From Kaistella soli (GTDB lineage: Bacteria > Bacteroidota > Bacteroidia > Flavobacteriales > Weeksellaceae), in contig NZ_JAHOPF010000002.1 in assembly GCF_019038595.1 (NCBI RefSeq), forward strand, positions 434,001-498,000: 64,000 nt of DNA. The letters run 5' to 3'. The notes under the pieces are model-generated. The model did no database searches. It was given only the letters and a program-made list of their open reading frames with translations, and was not told the DNA's origin. Shown here in pieces: positions 1 through 8,451 of the stretch. The first letter of the stretch is position 1. Each line of letters begins with the position of its first letter. Position numbers and translations under genes: made by a program.

Positions 1-313
1 TAATCGCCAGCATTGGAGCAATAGAGGAAGCATCCGTGGTGTGAGGAAAAACAATAATATTTCCGTTTGCCACTTCATTTACCGCCTGTGCATAGGCTTT
101 TGCACTGAAGTTTTTCAGACCGTCATCTTTAATACTGATTACATTGTCTGCGCCATATTTATACAAAAGATCTGAAGAGTCTGAAGGGTTTACGGTAATA
201 GCACTCACCTTTTCCCCCATTTTCTCAGCAACTGCTTTTGCATAAGAAACGGCTTCAAAAGCTGCTTTTTTATAAATTCCGTTTATATTTTCTGCGTATA
301 CGAATACTGCCAT
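1..313 (-). CDS. etfA: Electron transfer flavoprotein subunit alpha, N-terminal part (cut by window edge)
   Basis: The first about 104 residues of EtfA are encoded here; the gene runs off the left edge. It begins MAVFVYAENINGIYKKAAFE, the usual start of bacterial EtfA, and covers part of the N-terminal alpha/beta domain. The C-terminal FAD-binding domain lies outside the window. EtfA pairs with EtfB to carry electrons from acyl-CoA dehydrogenases to the membrane ETF-quinone oxidoreductase. It follows etfB by 30 bases on the same strand, so the two form an operon. An inferred MarR-type operator lies upstream of etfB. Identity is secure; only the missing C-terminus limits the call. Confidence 0.93.
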   Translation of the reverse strand, partial: MAVFVYAENINGIYKKAAFEAVSYAKAVAEKMGEKVSAITVNPSDSSDLLYKYGADNVISIKDDGLKNFSAKAYAQAVNEVANGNIIVFPHTTDASSIAPMLAI

Positions 314-343
314 TTTTTGAAATTTTAAATGTTGAATTTTAAA

Positions 344-1090
344 TTAAATCACTTTTGCTTCTTCATGTAGTAATCTTACCAACTCGTCAAGATTATCAGC
401 AGCAACCATTTTCACAGCCGCTCTCGCCGGCACAGAATCATAAGAAACTCCTTCTACTCTTACCTCAGAAGACACCGCTTCCTGTATGTGCAGAGGTTTT
501 GTTCTTGCGGACATAATTCCTCTCATATTCGGAATGATTAAATCTTTTTCATCCACCATTCCTTTCTGTCCCGCAATCACTGCCGGAAGTTTTACAGAAA
601 TTGTTTCCTTACCGCCTTCGATTTCACGTACTGCAGTCGCCTCAGAACCGTTAACATCCAAGCCTACACACGCATTTACAAAAGGCTGGTTCAGCAGCTG
701 AGCTACCATTCCCGGAACCGCTCCGCCGTTGTAATCAATCGATTCTTTTCCGCAAAGGATTAAATCGTATCCTCCGGTTTGAGCGATGTTTGCGATTTCT
801 TTTGCAACAGAAAAACTGTCTTTAGGTTCAGCATTTACTCTTACTGCATCATTTGCTCCGATTGCCAAAGCTTTTCTGATCACAGCTTCAGTGGCAACAT
901 CTCCAACATTCACCACTGTTACTGTAGCTCCCTGAGATTCCTGTAGTTTAATTGCCTTTGTTAAAGCAAACTCATCCAACGGATTGATTACCCACTGGAT
1001 TCCGTTCTTGTCGAAAGCGGATTTGTCCGCCGTAAAATTAATTTTTGAAGTAGTATCCGGAACACTACTGATACAAACTAATATTTTCAT
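344..1090 (-). CDS. etfB: Electron transfer flavoprotein subunit beta
   Basis: This 248-residue protein is full length for EtfB. It opens MKILVCISSVPDT and contains the family pattern NPLDEFALTKAIKLQE near residue 36, and the AMP/FAD-contacting region KESIDYNGGAVPGMVAQLL near residue 114. EtfB binds AMP and, with EtfA, accepts electrons from acyl-CoA dehydrogenases during beta-oxidation. It is first in an etfB-etfA operon. About 95 bases upstream is a copy of the palindrome that also precedes the marR-fadNAE operon at 12.8-18.9 kb. This suggests that ETF and the acyl-CoA dehydrogenase FadE are controlled together (inference). Confidence 0.95.
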   Translation of the reverse strand: MKILVCISSVPDTTSKINFTADKSAFDKNGIQWVINPLDEFALTKAIKLQESQGATVTVVNVGDVATEAVIRKALAIGANDAVRVNAEPKDSFSVAKEIANIAQTGGYDLILCGKESIDYNGGAVPGMVAQLLNQPFVNACVGLDVNGSEATAVREIEGGKETISVKLPAVIAGQKGMVDEKDLIIPNMRGIMSARTKPLHIQEAVSSEVRVEGVSYDSVPARAAVKMVAADNLDELVRLLHEEAKVI

Positions 1091-1166
1091 GTTTAATTTA
1101 TTTTTATAATTACATTCACATTCACCCTTTGGTTTGATGTGATAAAATTTGCTGTTTTAATTTTTG

Positions 1167-1203
1167 CTAAGATAAAAAATTAAATATTATGCATGCATAG
1201 TAT
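1167..1203 (-). promoter_or_regulatory. Candidate MarR operator and promoter of etfBA
   Basis: The core TATGCATGCATA (1188-1199) is a perfect palindrome. It extends with one mismatched pair to AATATTATGCATGCATAGTA (1183-1202). The same core occurs at 12812-12823 and 12890-12901 in front of marR-fadNAE. On the minus strand, a near-match to the -7 box (TATCTTAG, consensus TAnnTTTG, complement of 1167-1174) sits 9 bases downstream of the palindrome. The site therefore covers the likely -33 region of the etfB promoter. Repression by the MarR protein is inference from the shared sequence. Confidence 0.65.
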
Positions 1204-1231
1204 TATTCAGATTTTATATTTTATACATAAT

Positions 1232-1942
1232 TTAACTGTTTGGTTTCGACGGTCTAAGCTCTACTTTGCTCGGAAGCGTCCGTGGATTCATTTTAAAAAG
1301 GTCGATGACCAATTCTCCGATATCTTCCGGCTGAATTTTCCAGGCGTCTTTTTCTGACGGTTCATTTCCATCGAAATTGGTGGAAACTGAGCCCGGCATA
1401 ATGGTGGAAACTTTAATATTGTATTTCCTTAAGTCGATCATTGCGGCCTGGGTAAAGCCTACTACCCCAAATTTTGAAGCATTATAACCCGAACCGTTTT
1501 CAAAGAAATTCGTTCCGGCCAAACTTGAAATGCTGATAAAATATCCTTCAGATTTTTTCAGTTCCTTAACCGACGCTTTTAAAGTATGGAAAACCCCGCT
1601 AAGATTGGTGTCGATCATATCATTCCACTCCTCCAGTTCAAGTTCATCTACCGGTTTGAAAACGCCTAATCCTGCATTGGCAATGACATAATCTAACCTT
1701 CCGAATTTTTTTATTATTTCTGAAACAGCATTTTTTTCATCATCAAAATTCTTAACATCAGAAGCAATTCCGAAAACCTTTGTGTCATCTTCCGATAAAA
1801 TTCTTGCTGCTTCTTCCGCATCTTCCTGTTTTCTTCCTGAAACCGCAACTCTGATTCCGTTTTTCAGTAAAACCTGTGCAACTCCAAAACCAATACCTTT
1901 GGTTCCGCCTGTAATATAAGCTACTTTTAAATCATTCATCAC
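1232..1942 (-). CDS. Short-chain dehydrogenase/reductase (SDR family)
   Basis: This is a 236-residue classical SDR. The Rossmann motif TGGTKGIGFG is at residues 11-20, the NAG-type motif ANAG at 88-91, and the catalytic Ser139/140, Tyr153 and Lys157 (YNASK) are all present. It is a cytosolic NAD(P)-dependent oxidoreductase. The closest named groups are 3-ketoacyl reductase-like and YdfG-like enzymes, but the substrate cannot be read from sequence. Translation may begin at Met1 or Met2. It lies upstream of etfBA on the same strand, with the candidate operator between them, so it probably belongs to a different transcript. Confidence 0.88.
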   Translation of the reverse strand: MMNDLKVAYITGGTKGIGFGVAQVLLKNGIRVAVSGRKQEDAEEAARILSEDDTKVFGIASDVKNFDDEKNAVSEIIKKFGRLDYVIANAGLGVFKPVDELELEEWNDMIDTNLSGVFHTLKASVKELKKSEGYFISISSLAGTNFFENGSGYNASKFGVVGFTQAAMIDLRKYNIKVSTIMPGSVSTNFDGNEPSEKDAWKIQPEDIGELVIDLFKMNPRTLPSKVELRPSKPNS

Positions 1943-1964
1943 TATTTATTTTGCGTATAAAGAT

Positions 1965-1996
1965 AAAAAAAAACGCCCTATTTGAGCGTTTTTTTT
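1965..1996 (-). terminator. Rho-independent terminator after the T9SS cargo gene
   Basis: The stem AAAAACGC/GCGTTTTT has a 9-base loop and A/T runs on both sides. It lies 20 bases after the stop of the gene at 2017-2943 (minus strand) and before the SDR start. Tracts on both sides make it potentially bidirectional. Confidence 0.8.
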
Positions 1997-2016
1997 AGAA
2001 TTTTAGCAGTTTAGAA

Positions 2017-2943
2017 TTATTTTTTAATTACCTTTTTTGAATAGAAGCCACCGCTTGTTTTAAGTCCTAATATATAAGATCCTGCCGGAAAATCTTTCAT
2101 ATTAATCTTTCCACCAATAATATCTGAAGATTTTCTGACTCCTGAAGTGTCATAGATGTACACATTCAGAATCCTTTCTTTGGCTTTGACATATATATAA
2201 TCTTCAACGGGATTGGGGTATATTTCTATTTGCAAATTTTGAAAAGTTTCATCAGTTTTCAGTAGCGACTCATTGGCGACTGCCCTAACAACCACATTAT
2301 CAAATATATGAGCAGGATTTGATGCTGCGCTCGTCACCCAATACACAATGTATAAATCCTGATATAATGGATTTGAACCCCATGAAATGGTTTTGTAAAA
2401 TCCGGGACCTTTAAACGTACAGGCATTGGTTCCTATTTTACAGGCAAAGCCTAAGCGGACCCACGAATCTGCCGGAAGAAAAACTTCATTATTTCCAGCG
2501 CCTATAGGATTCTCCCCTGTAGGTACACCCCAATATCTCGCTGCTGCAAATATTCTTTTCGAGCCAATCTCCATTTGAAGACCTATCCTGGAATCATAAT
2601 AATCATCAATAAGCATTACTCCGCCTTTGGAAGTATTGTCGCTGGGGGAACCTGTGTAATAATCATATTCAATCTGAATAAAATCATTTCCTGGATTTCT
2701 ATTTGGCGTCAGTTTTTCCTTACTTATTTCTGCCTCAAATCCTTTAAGACTCAAAGCTTTTCCATTTAATGAATTAATAATTTCATAATTAAAATCGTCT
2801 TCTCCACCAGCGGAAAGATAATTTACGTAGCTTCCCTGACCGACAATTGGTCCAGTATTTAAAGTATCGAAATTCTCCTGATATATAATCTGAGAATTTA
2901 AATTTACTGAGAAGATTACTGCAAAAAAATAAAGTAATTTCAT
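2017..2943 (-). CDS. T9SS type A sorting domain-containing secreted protein
   Basis: This 308-residue protein starts with a signal peptide (about residues 1-18, ending LNSQ). The C-terminal about 75 residues form a type A sorting domain: IEIYPNPVEDYIYVKA near residue 236, and PAGSYILGLKTSGG followed by KKVIKK at the end. The middle 200 residues resemble a beta-sandwich (jelly-roll/LamG-like) module found in many Bacteroidetes secreted proteins, but I do not recognise a catalytic motif. The protein is predicted to cross the outer membrane through the type IX system and be released or anchored at the surface. It is a single-gene unit with its own terminator. A -7 box match (TAATTTTG on the minus strand, 2967-2974) lies just upstream. 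Confidence 0.85.
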   Translation of the reverse strand: MKLLYFFAVIFSVNLNSQIIYQENFDTLNTGPIVGQGSYVNYLSAGGEDDFNYEIINSLNGKALSLKGFEAEISKEKLTPNRNPGNDFIQIEYDYYTGSPSDNTSKGGVMLIDDYYDSRIGLQMEIGSKRIFAAARYWGVPTGENPIGAGNNEVFLPADSWVRLGFACKIGTNACTFKGPGFYKTISWGSNPLYQDLYIVYWVTSAASNPAHIFDNVVVRAVANESLLKTDETFQNLQIEIYPNPVEDYIYVKAKERILNVYIYDTSGVRKSSDIIGGKINMKDFPAGSYILGLKTSGGFYSKKVIKK

Positions 2944-3063
2944 GACTTTTATTTTTAATTACAGAACAAAATTACATTACTTCCGTATTAAATTCACAAG
3001 TCAAAAAACCCAAAATCTATACTGTTAACTATTGATTTTATTAATAGTTGCAAGATGCTATTT

Positions 3064-3093
3064 CAAAAAAAATTCCGCTCACTAGCGGAATTT
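3064..3093 (-). terminator. Rho-independent terminator of the M20 dipeptidase gene
   Basis: A perfect 10-bp stem AAATTCCGCT/AGCGGAATTT with a 4-base loop (CACT) is followed on the minus strand by a run of T. It lies 15 bases past the stop at 3108. Confidence 0.88.
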
Positions 3094-3107
3094 ATATTTT
3101 ATTAAAA

Positions 3108-4487
3108 CTATTTCGAATAATTCTCAAAGAAAAGCGGAATACTTTCAATTCCTTTATAGAAATTAAATAATCCGTAATGTTCATTCGGCGAGTGTATTGC
3201 ATCAGAATCAAGACCGAATCCCATCAGTACAGATTTCGCTCCCAAAACCTGCTCAAACATCGCTGTGATCGGAATACTTCCCCCACTTCTGTACGGAAGA
3301 ACTTCTTTTCCGAAAGCGGTTTCCATGGCTTTCTTTGCAGCGCGGAATTCTTTAGTATCGCTCGGCAGAACGTAAGGCATTCCACCATGATGAGGATTTA
3401 CTTTCACTTTTACGTTTGTCGGAGCAATTTTCTCGAAATATTTCGTGAATTTCTCTGTGATTTCATCCGGAGTCTGATAAGGCACCAAACGCATTGAAAT
3501 TTTTGCGAATGCTTTTGAAGGAATCACTGTTTTAGCGCCTTCACCTGTATAACCGCCCCAAATTCCGTTGCAGTCTAAAGTCGGACGGATAGACGTTCGT
3601 TCCAATGTAGTATATCCTTTTTCACCTTCAACTCCATTCAGACCGATCGATTTTTTGAAACCTTCGGGATCGTCTTTCAGCTTGTTCATTTCTGCTCTTT
3701 CTTCGTCAGAAACCACATCTACATTATCATAAAAACCGTCGATGGTGATATGTCCGTCTTCGTCAATTAAGTTGGCAATCATGCGTGAAAGCACATGAAT
3801 CGGGTTCGGAACCGCACCACCGTAAAGCCCGGAATGCAGATCTCGGTTAGGACCTTCCACTTCCACTTCTACATAACTCAACCCCCTTAAACCGGTAGTA
3901 ACAGTAGGCTGTTCGTTGGAATAAATGTGTGTATCAGAAATCAGGATTACATCGCAGGAAAGCTTTTCTTTATTTTCATTCACGAAAGCTTCAAGCCTTT
4001 TTGAGCCTACTTCTTCCTCTCCTTCAATAATAAATTTCACGTTACACGGCAGAGTGTTTGTTTTCATCATCGCTTCAAAAGCTTTCAGATGCATGAAAAA
4101 CTGACCTTTGTCATCAGCTGAACCTCTGGCAAAAATAGCGCCCTCGGGATGAATTTCGGTCTTTTCAATATACGGTTCGAAAGGCGGTTTGGTCCACAGT
4201 TCCAAAGGATCCGGCGGCTGTACATCGTAATGCCCGTACACCAAAACAGTCGGCAAATTCTTATCTGTTATTTTCTCTCCGTAAACAATGGGATAGCCTT
4301 TTGTTTCACATACTTCCACCTGATCAGCTCCTGCATCTTTCAGGAATTTTGCCACTGCATCTGCACACTTCAAAACTTCATCTTTATAGGCTGGATCAGC
4401 GGAAATCGACGCAATCTTCAGGAGTTCAAAAAGTTCATCAACAAAACGCTGTTTGTTTTCCTGAATGTAATTTAACGTTTCTTGCAT
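3108..4487 (-). CDS. M20/M25/M40 family dipeptidase
   Basis: This 459-residue metallopeptidase belongs to the CNDP-like M20 dipeptidases. The metal- and catalysis-related motifs are in order: GHYDVQ at 85-90 (His86, catalytic Asp88), GSADDKGQ at 122-129 (bridging Asp), EGEEEVGS at 155-162 (catalytic Glu and metal Glu), and a C-terminal His in DAIHSPNE. The dimerisation/lid domain lies between about 200 and 370. Length is normal for the family, and there is no signal peptide, so it acts in the cytosol on dipeptides or similar amides. It stands alone, with a terminator directly downstream. Confidence 0.92.
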   Translation of the reverse strand: MQETLNYIQENKQRFVDELFELLKIASISADPAYKDEVLKCADAVAKFLKDAGADQVEVCETKGYPIVYGEKITDKNLPTVLVYGHYDVQPPDPLELWTKPPFEPYIEKTEIHPEGAIFARGSADDKGQFFMHLKAFEAMMKTNTLPCNVKFIIEGEEEVGSKRLEAFVNENKEKLSCDVILISDTHIYSNEQPTVTTGLRGLSYVEVEVEGPNRDLHSGLYGGAVPNPIHVLSRMIANLIDEDGHITIDGFYDNVDVVSDEERAEMNKLKDDPEGFKKSIGLNGVEGEKGYTTLERTSIRPTLDCNGIWGGYTGEGAKTVIPSKAFAKISMRLVPYQTPDEITEKFTKYFEKIAPTNVKVKVNPHHGGMPYVLPSDTKEFRAAKKAMETAFGKEVLPYRSGGSIPITAMFEQVLGAKSVLMGFGLDSDAIHSPNEHYGLFNFYKGIESIPLFFENYSK

Positions 4488-4534
4488 TTTATTTTTTATT
4501 AAAAATTATTAAAAATCGAATCTTGTAAAAATAA

Positions 4535-4564
4535 AAAAAATGTCCTGCAGAAGCAAGACATTTT
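4535..4564 (-). terminator. Rho-independent terminator of the small lipoprotein gene
   Basis: The stem AAAATGTC-C-TGC/GCA-A-GACATTTT has an AGAA loop and one internal mismatch. The minus-strand copy is followed by a T tract. It lies 25 bases past the stop of the gene at 4590-4865. Confidence 0.82.
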
Positions 4565-4589
4565 AGCAGTTTATATTCAACTTGATTTT

Positions 4590-4865
4590 TTATTTTCCAG
4601 AATTTGCAGCAGCAGGTTTTGCTTCCACTTTCGCAGTGTCAGTTTTCACAGCCGTTTCTTTTGCTCCTGCCAATTTAACAGAATCGTTTTCCGCAACCGT
4701 AGTTTCGTGAGTTGCAGCAAGCATTCCATCACCATGAATCACATCATCGCTGTATCTTTCTGCACCTTCTTCCATTTTAAGAACTCCTTTATTTGAACCG
4801 GCCTGAATTTTTTTACAGCTGATTACCAAACTTGCAAGCGCAACACCTAAAATAATTTTTTTCAT
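4590..4865 (-). CDS. Small hypothetical lipoprotein
   Basis: This 91-residue protein has an N-terminal lipoprotein signal (MKKIILGVALASLVISC, lipobox cysteine at 17). The mature part is a hydrophilic, Ala/Lys/Glu/Thr-rich chain without recognisable domains and is probably disordered. It is expected in the periplasm, attached to a membrane. It is a single-gene unit with its own promoter (4968-4999) and terminator (4535-4564), which supports it being a real expressed gene. The leader of roughly 95 bases is long for such a small gene. I do not recognise a function. Confidence 0.8.
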   Translation of the reverse strand: MKKIILGVALASLVISCKKIQAGSNKGVLKMEEGAERYSDDVIHGDGMLAATHETTVAENDSVKLAGAKETAVKTDTAKVEAKPAAANSGK

Positions 4866-4967
4866 AAGTAAAATCTATTGTTTTTTACAGGTCATATGCA
4901 ATCGCTGAATTTCCACAGTTTTTAGCTTTTATATATTGTGGCGATTTCATATAAATTTTTGATTGCC

Positions 4968-4999
4968 CAAAAGTAAGAAATATTACGATTTGCCACAAA
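4968..4999 (-). promoter_or_regulatory. Bacteroidetes-type promoter of the small lipoprotein gene
   Basis: On the minus strand, TTTG (complement of 4996-4999) is followed after 20 bases by TACTTTTG (complement of 4968-4975). This fits the -33 TTTG / -7 TAnnTTTG consensus. Transcription would start near 4960 and leave a leader of about 95 bases before the ATG at 4865. Confidence 0.65.
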
Positions 5000-5014
5000 G
5001 AATTTGAATCATTT

Positions 5015-6193
5015 CTAAACAGATTTCAAAATAATTTTTCCCTTTTTGGTTTGGGTAAAAATCAAATACTCTTTTCCGCCATCAGAAATTTTATATTTCT
5101 TCTTGATTTCTTCCGGCGACAAAGGATGGTTTTTTGAAATGATATTGAACTTTTCTCCTTTATTGATCTGTTTCGCTTCAACAGTTTCAATTTCCAGAAC
5201 TCTTCCGGGAAATGATTCCAAACGTTCATCAGAAGTATAAAAATGAGAATTCGGATGAAGTTTTTTTACATTGAAATTTTCGGAAACCAAATTAAAACCT
5301 CCCGATTTCAGAACGGCATTATTTGGAATATAAAGAAATTTCAAAGGCTCCGAAAATTCCGAGACGGCCGCTTTTTCTTCTTTAAAATTAAAGTTAAATT
5401 CCGAGTCTCCACTTTCAAGATTAACGCAGGAAATTTCAACACCTTCAGTTTTTGCTGTTGAACTAATGAAGACCAAAAGCTCTTTCACCTCATTTTTAAC
5501 CGCAATGATTTGAATTTTGGAAATATCATCCAACACCGAAATCAGGTAAGAAATATCAATTAGCGGCGAAAGTTTAATCATAATCCGGTCTGAAATTTCA
5601 CTTAATTTATTTTGAATTTCAAGCAGGTTTGGAGAAAGATCTTCAAGTAGGAATTTTTTGTTTTTTTGACTGTCACGCCTCGCAGGATCGAGATAAACCA
5701 AGTCGAATCTCTCTGTGTTTTCTTCTAAAAATGTCTCTAAATTCGAATTTATAAAATATGCATTTCTTCCCAAAACTTCCCAGTTGTGTTTTACAATCTC
5801 CAAAAGCTCCGTATTCTGTTCCACTAAAGTAACTTCTTCAAAATTCTGAGACAGAAAATAAGCGTCAATCCCAAAACCGGAAGTAAGATCAACAAACTTT
5901 CTGCCTTTTAAATACCGGGCTTTAAATTCAGCTGTAGATTGCGAAGAAGCCTGCTCCAAATTAAGATTCGGCGGAAAAACGACATTCTCCTTATTTAAGA
6001 AAGGAAACTTTTTCTGCGCGACTTTCTTCCCTTTGATCTGCTGAACAATTTCAGCCATTGTAAACTCAGGAAAAGGCGGTTTCTTTAATAACAAAGAATG
6101 CAAATCGGTATTTAGATTTGCATTGATATAGTTCTGGATGTCTTTATTGAGAATTTCTTTCAAAGTCACAATTTTATTCGAACATTTCCGCAA
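5015..6193 (-). CDS. Class I SAM-dependent methyltransferase with PG1098-like/THUMP-like domain
   Basis: This 392-residue protein has a central Rossmann methyltransferase core: FVDLTSGFGIDAYFLS near residue 100 is the SAM-binding loop, and FDLVYLDPARRD near 163 is the motif IV region. The C-terminal part resembles the ferredoxin-like/THUMP-like modules of the PG1098 family of Bacteroidetes, so an RNA substrate is likely (inference). The chosen start overlaps the end of mutA by 20 bases, which fits translational coupling in the minus-strand run ftsB-mutA-this gene. No better downstream ATG exists before residue 46. Exact substrate unknown. Confidence 0.85.
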   Translation of the reverse strand: MRKCSNKIVTLKEILNKDIQNYINANLNTDLHSLLLKKPPFPEFTMAEIVQQIKGKKVAQKKFPFLNKENVVFPPNLNLEQASSQSTAEFKARYLKGRKFVDLTSGFGIDAYFLSQNFEEVTLVEQNTELLEIVKHNWEVLGRNAYFINSNLETFLEENTERFDLVYLDPARRDSQKNKKFLLEDLSPNLLEIQNKLSEISDRIMIKLSPLIDISYLISVLDDISKIQIIAVKNEVKELLVFISSTAKTEGVEISCVNLESGDSEFNFNFKEEKAAVSEFSEPLKFLYIPNNAVLKSGGFNLVSENFNVKKLHPNSHFYTSDERLESFPGRVLEIETVEAKQINKGEKFNIISKNHPLSPEEIKKKYKISDGGKEYLIFTQTKKGKIILKSV

Positions 6194-7340
6194 GTCTCAC
6201 AGCTTTAATCACTGATGAATCATACATTTCTTCGACAGATTTGGTCTTCTCCAGTTTGGGATAAAGATTCACACCGATTAATTTCAGCTTTCCTTCTTCT
6301 GTCCATTTCTGTTCTTCAACAGCGTGACCGTAGATTTGGTTCTGTATTAAACCGCTTTTCAGCAATGCTGAATATCCTCCGGCTTCCTCAGTTTCAAGAA
6401 ATAATTTCCAGGATTTTTCACAAAACTGCTGCGTAATATTTTCAATATAATAACTTCCGTTTCCCGCATCGTCAAACACATTGATGATGCTTTCATACGC
6501 CAGAACAATCTGCTGTTTGAAAGATATTTCCTCCGAAAGTGTATCGGAATCTTCGATTCGGAAATCATTGCTGAAAACCGCATCGGCACCGCCAATCATG
6601 GCTGCGGAAAGTTCTAATGCGGAACGGATTAAATTATTTTCCGGATCTTTTGTCGATTTGTTTCTCAAAGACGTTTCGGCAAAAATGTATGGAATATCGT
6701 TCATTCGATATTCTTTCGAAAGCTGATTGAATAACAGTTTAAAAGCTCTGATTTTAGCGATTTCAAAGAAATAATTTGCGCCGACAGCGAATTTAAAAAT
6801 TAATTTTTTCAGAATTTCTGCACCAAAAAGTTCGGTTAAATCTTTGGTTTTTGCCAACGCAATTCCCAGTTGTTGATAAATTGCAGCACCGGCATTCTGA
6901 TGAAGTGAGACATCAACACAGATATTTCGGTCGAAATTTTTTGCTAAAAGTTCTTTCCCGAGCTGTTCATTTATAATTCCGTTTTTATCCTCAGAAAAAA
7001 TATCGATCAAACTGAAATACCGGTTGCTTTCCTCCACCGAAATATGTTCAGCCAAATCTTTATTATTGATAAAAAGGATTTTCTCTTCTAAATTTTCTAC
7101 ATTTTCATTCAGCAAAAATGCAAAAACATTCTCTTCCAAATTTTCCTGATATTGCGCCACCAAATGGGTTGATTCTTCAACTTTCGGCAGATTTTTTAAA
7201 GACTTGGGAACAGCGTCATAATAAGGCTTCACTTCTATCCCTTCCAGATTCTCTTTGGACAGAATTTCGTAAATATCTTCTGTTTTCAGTTGTTTCTGAA
7301 CCAAATTCTCCCACTCTTTGACTGATACTTTTGCAAACAT
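6174..7340 (-). CDS. mutA: Methylmalonyl-CoA mutase small (beta) subunit
   Basis: This 388-residue protein aligns by pattern with the small, non-catalytic subunit of methylmalonyl-CoA mutase. It has a TIM-barrel-like region (NICVDVSLHQNAGAAIYQQLGIALA near residue 140, and a segment around FAETSLRNKSTKDPENNLIRSALELSAAMIGGADAV) and no C-terminal cobalamin-binding domain. The catalytic MutB subunit is not in this window. The heterodimer interconverts succinyl-CoA and methylmalonyl-CoA. It lies 3 bases after the FtsB-like gene and overlaps the next gene by 20 bases, so it is in the middle of an operon of mixed function. Confidence 0.88.
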   Translation of the reverse strand: MFAKVSVKEWENLVQKQLKTEDIYEILSKENLEGIEVKPYYDAVPKSLKNLPKVEESTHLVAQYQENLEENVFAFLLNENVENLEEKILFINNKDLAEHISVEESNRYFSLIDIFSEDKNGIINEQLGKELLAKNFDRNICVDVSLHQNAGAAIYQQLGIALAKTKDLTELFGAEILKKLIFKFAVGANYFFEIAKIRAFKLLFNQLSKEYRMNDIPYIFAETSLRNKSTKDPENNLIRSALELSAAMIGGADAVFSNDFRIEDSDTLSEEISFKQQIVLAYESIINVFDDAGNGSYYIENITQQFCEKSWKLFLETEEAGGYSALLKSGLIQNQIYGHAVEEQKWTEEGKLKLIGVNLYPKLEKTKSVEEMYDSSVIKAVRLAEMFE

Positions 7341-7343
7341 TTC

Positions 7344-7703
7344 TTATTGTGCTTTTTTCAGATTTGTACTGTCTACAACTAGGATAAAGATTTCTTCGTT
7401 CGGTTTTTTCATGAAATAGTTTTCCCTCGCGAATTTCTCTTTCTCAGATTTGTTGTTCATCAGTTTTTTGTAAAAATCATCATTTTTCCGGTATTCTTCC
7501 TTATAATAAGCAAGCTGCTGCTCGTACTTTTTTATTTCGCCGTTCAGTTCATTTACAACCAGAAAAGAGGTATTATCAAAAAATACCATCCAAACCAAAA
7601 ACAGAAAAACCGTAATAAAATATTTGTTCAGCACATATTTCTGAAAAAATTTAAACGCCGGGGTTTTAGGTTTAATGTCTTTAATTAAATCTTTCATTTC
7701 CAT
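7344..7703 (-). CDS. FtsB/DivIC family septum formation initiator
   Basis: This 119-residue bitopic protein has a short cytoplasmic N-terminus, one membrane segment (about residues 29-48, YFITVFLFLVWMVFFDNTSF), then a coiled coil (NELNGEIKKYEQQLAYYKEEYRK region) and the family end motif ENYFMKKPNEEIFILV. These are hallmarks of FtsB/DivIC, which bridges FtsL and FtsQ in the division complex. It follows uridine kinase by 47 bases and directly precedes mutA (3-base gap). The start could be Met1 or Met3. Confidence 0.9.
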   Translation of the reverse strand: MEMKDLIKDIKPKTPAFKFFQKYVLNKYFITVFLFLVWMVFFDNTSFLVVNELNGEIKKYEQQLAYYKEEYRKNDDFYKKLMNNKSEKEKFARENYFMKKPNEEIFILVVDSTNLKKAQ

Positions 7704-7750
7704 GTGATTATAATTTTTAAAGATAAACGGAATTCCTGAATTATATGCAA

Positions 7751-8368
7751 TTAATGCGTTTTTTTCAGCGTATTGTTAATCACCGTAGAAAGAAAATCAA
7801 TTGCAACGGTATTTTGCTTCATGTTCGGAACGATAAGGTCGGCTTCGTTTTTTGAAGGTTCTATAAATTCCTGATGCATCGGTTTCAAAGTGGTTTGGTA
7901 ACGGTGCAGAACTTCCTGCAGATCGCGGCCTCTTTCCTGTGTATCGCGACGGATTCTTCTGATTAATCTTTCGTCGGAATCAGCATGCACAAATACCTTT
8001 AAATCATATTCCTTTAAAAGTTCGGAATTGGTTAAAACCAGAATTCCTTCAACGATTAAAACATTTTTAGGTTCAATTAAAACATGGTCACCGGTTCGGG
8101 AATGCGTAACGAATGAATAAAGCGGCTGCTCGATATTTTCTCCGTTTTTCAGAGCCTTTACGTGCTTAATCAGCAAATCAAAATCGATGGATTTCGGGTG
8201 ATCATAATTCAAAACCTCCCTCTCGGAAAGAGTAAGCTGCTGATTATCATGATAATAATTATCCTGCGAGAGAACATTAACGCCTTCGGCATTAAGTTGT
8301 TGAAGAATTTTGTTTACAACAGTAGTTTTTCCAGAGCCTGTGCCGCCTGCAATTCCGATAACGAGCAT
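7751..8368 (-). CDS. udk: Uridine kinase
   Basis: This 205-residue protein has the Walker A motif GIAGGTGSGKTT at its N-terminus and the family pattern LSQDNYYHD, DHPKSIDFDLL and VEGILVL in order. It phosphorylates uridine and cytidine in pyrimidine salvage. I place the start at the ATG at 8368 (MLVIGIAGG). An upstream TTG at 8386 would put the start codon inside a perfect -7 box (TATCTTTG on the minus strand, 8384-8391). Length is normal for Udk. It is probably co-transcribed with the ftsB-like gene. Confidence 0.94.
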   Translation of the reverse strand: MLVIGIAGGTGSGKTTVVNKILQQLNAEGVNVLSQDNYYHDNQQLTLSEREVLNYDHPKSIDFDLLIKHVKALKNGENIEQPLYSFVTHSRTGDHVLIEPKNVLIVEGILVLTNSELLKEYDLKVFVHADSDERLIRRIRRDTQERGRDLQEVLHRYQTTLKPMHQEFIEPSKNEADLIVPNMKQNTVAIDFLSTVINNTLKKTH

Positions 8369-8383
8369 AAATTTTTGTTTGTG

Positions 8384-8391
8384 CAAAGATA
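8384..8391 (-). promoter_or_regulatory. -7 box upstream of udk
   Basis: TATCTTTG on the minus strand matches TAnnTTTG exactly and ends 15 bases before the ATG at 8368. No clear -33 element is seen. The site decides the udk start codon choice. Confidence 0.55.
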
Positions 8392-8451
8392 GAGTTTTGC
8401 GCGAATCCTCAGAAAATTTCGGCAGGGAATTTCAGTGTTAAATTTTAAAAA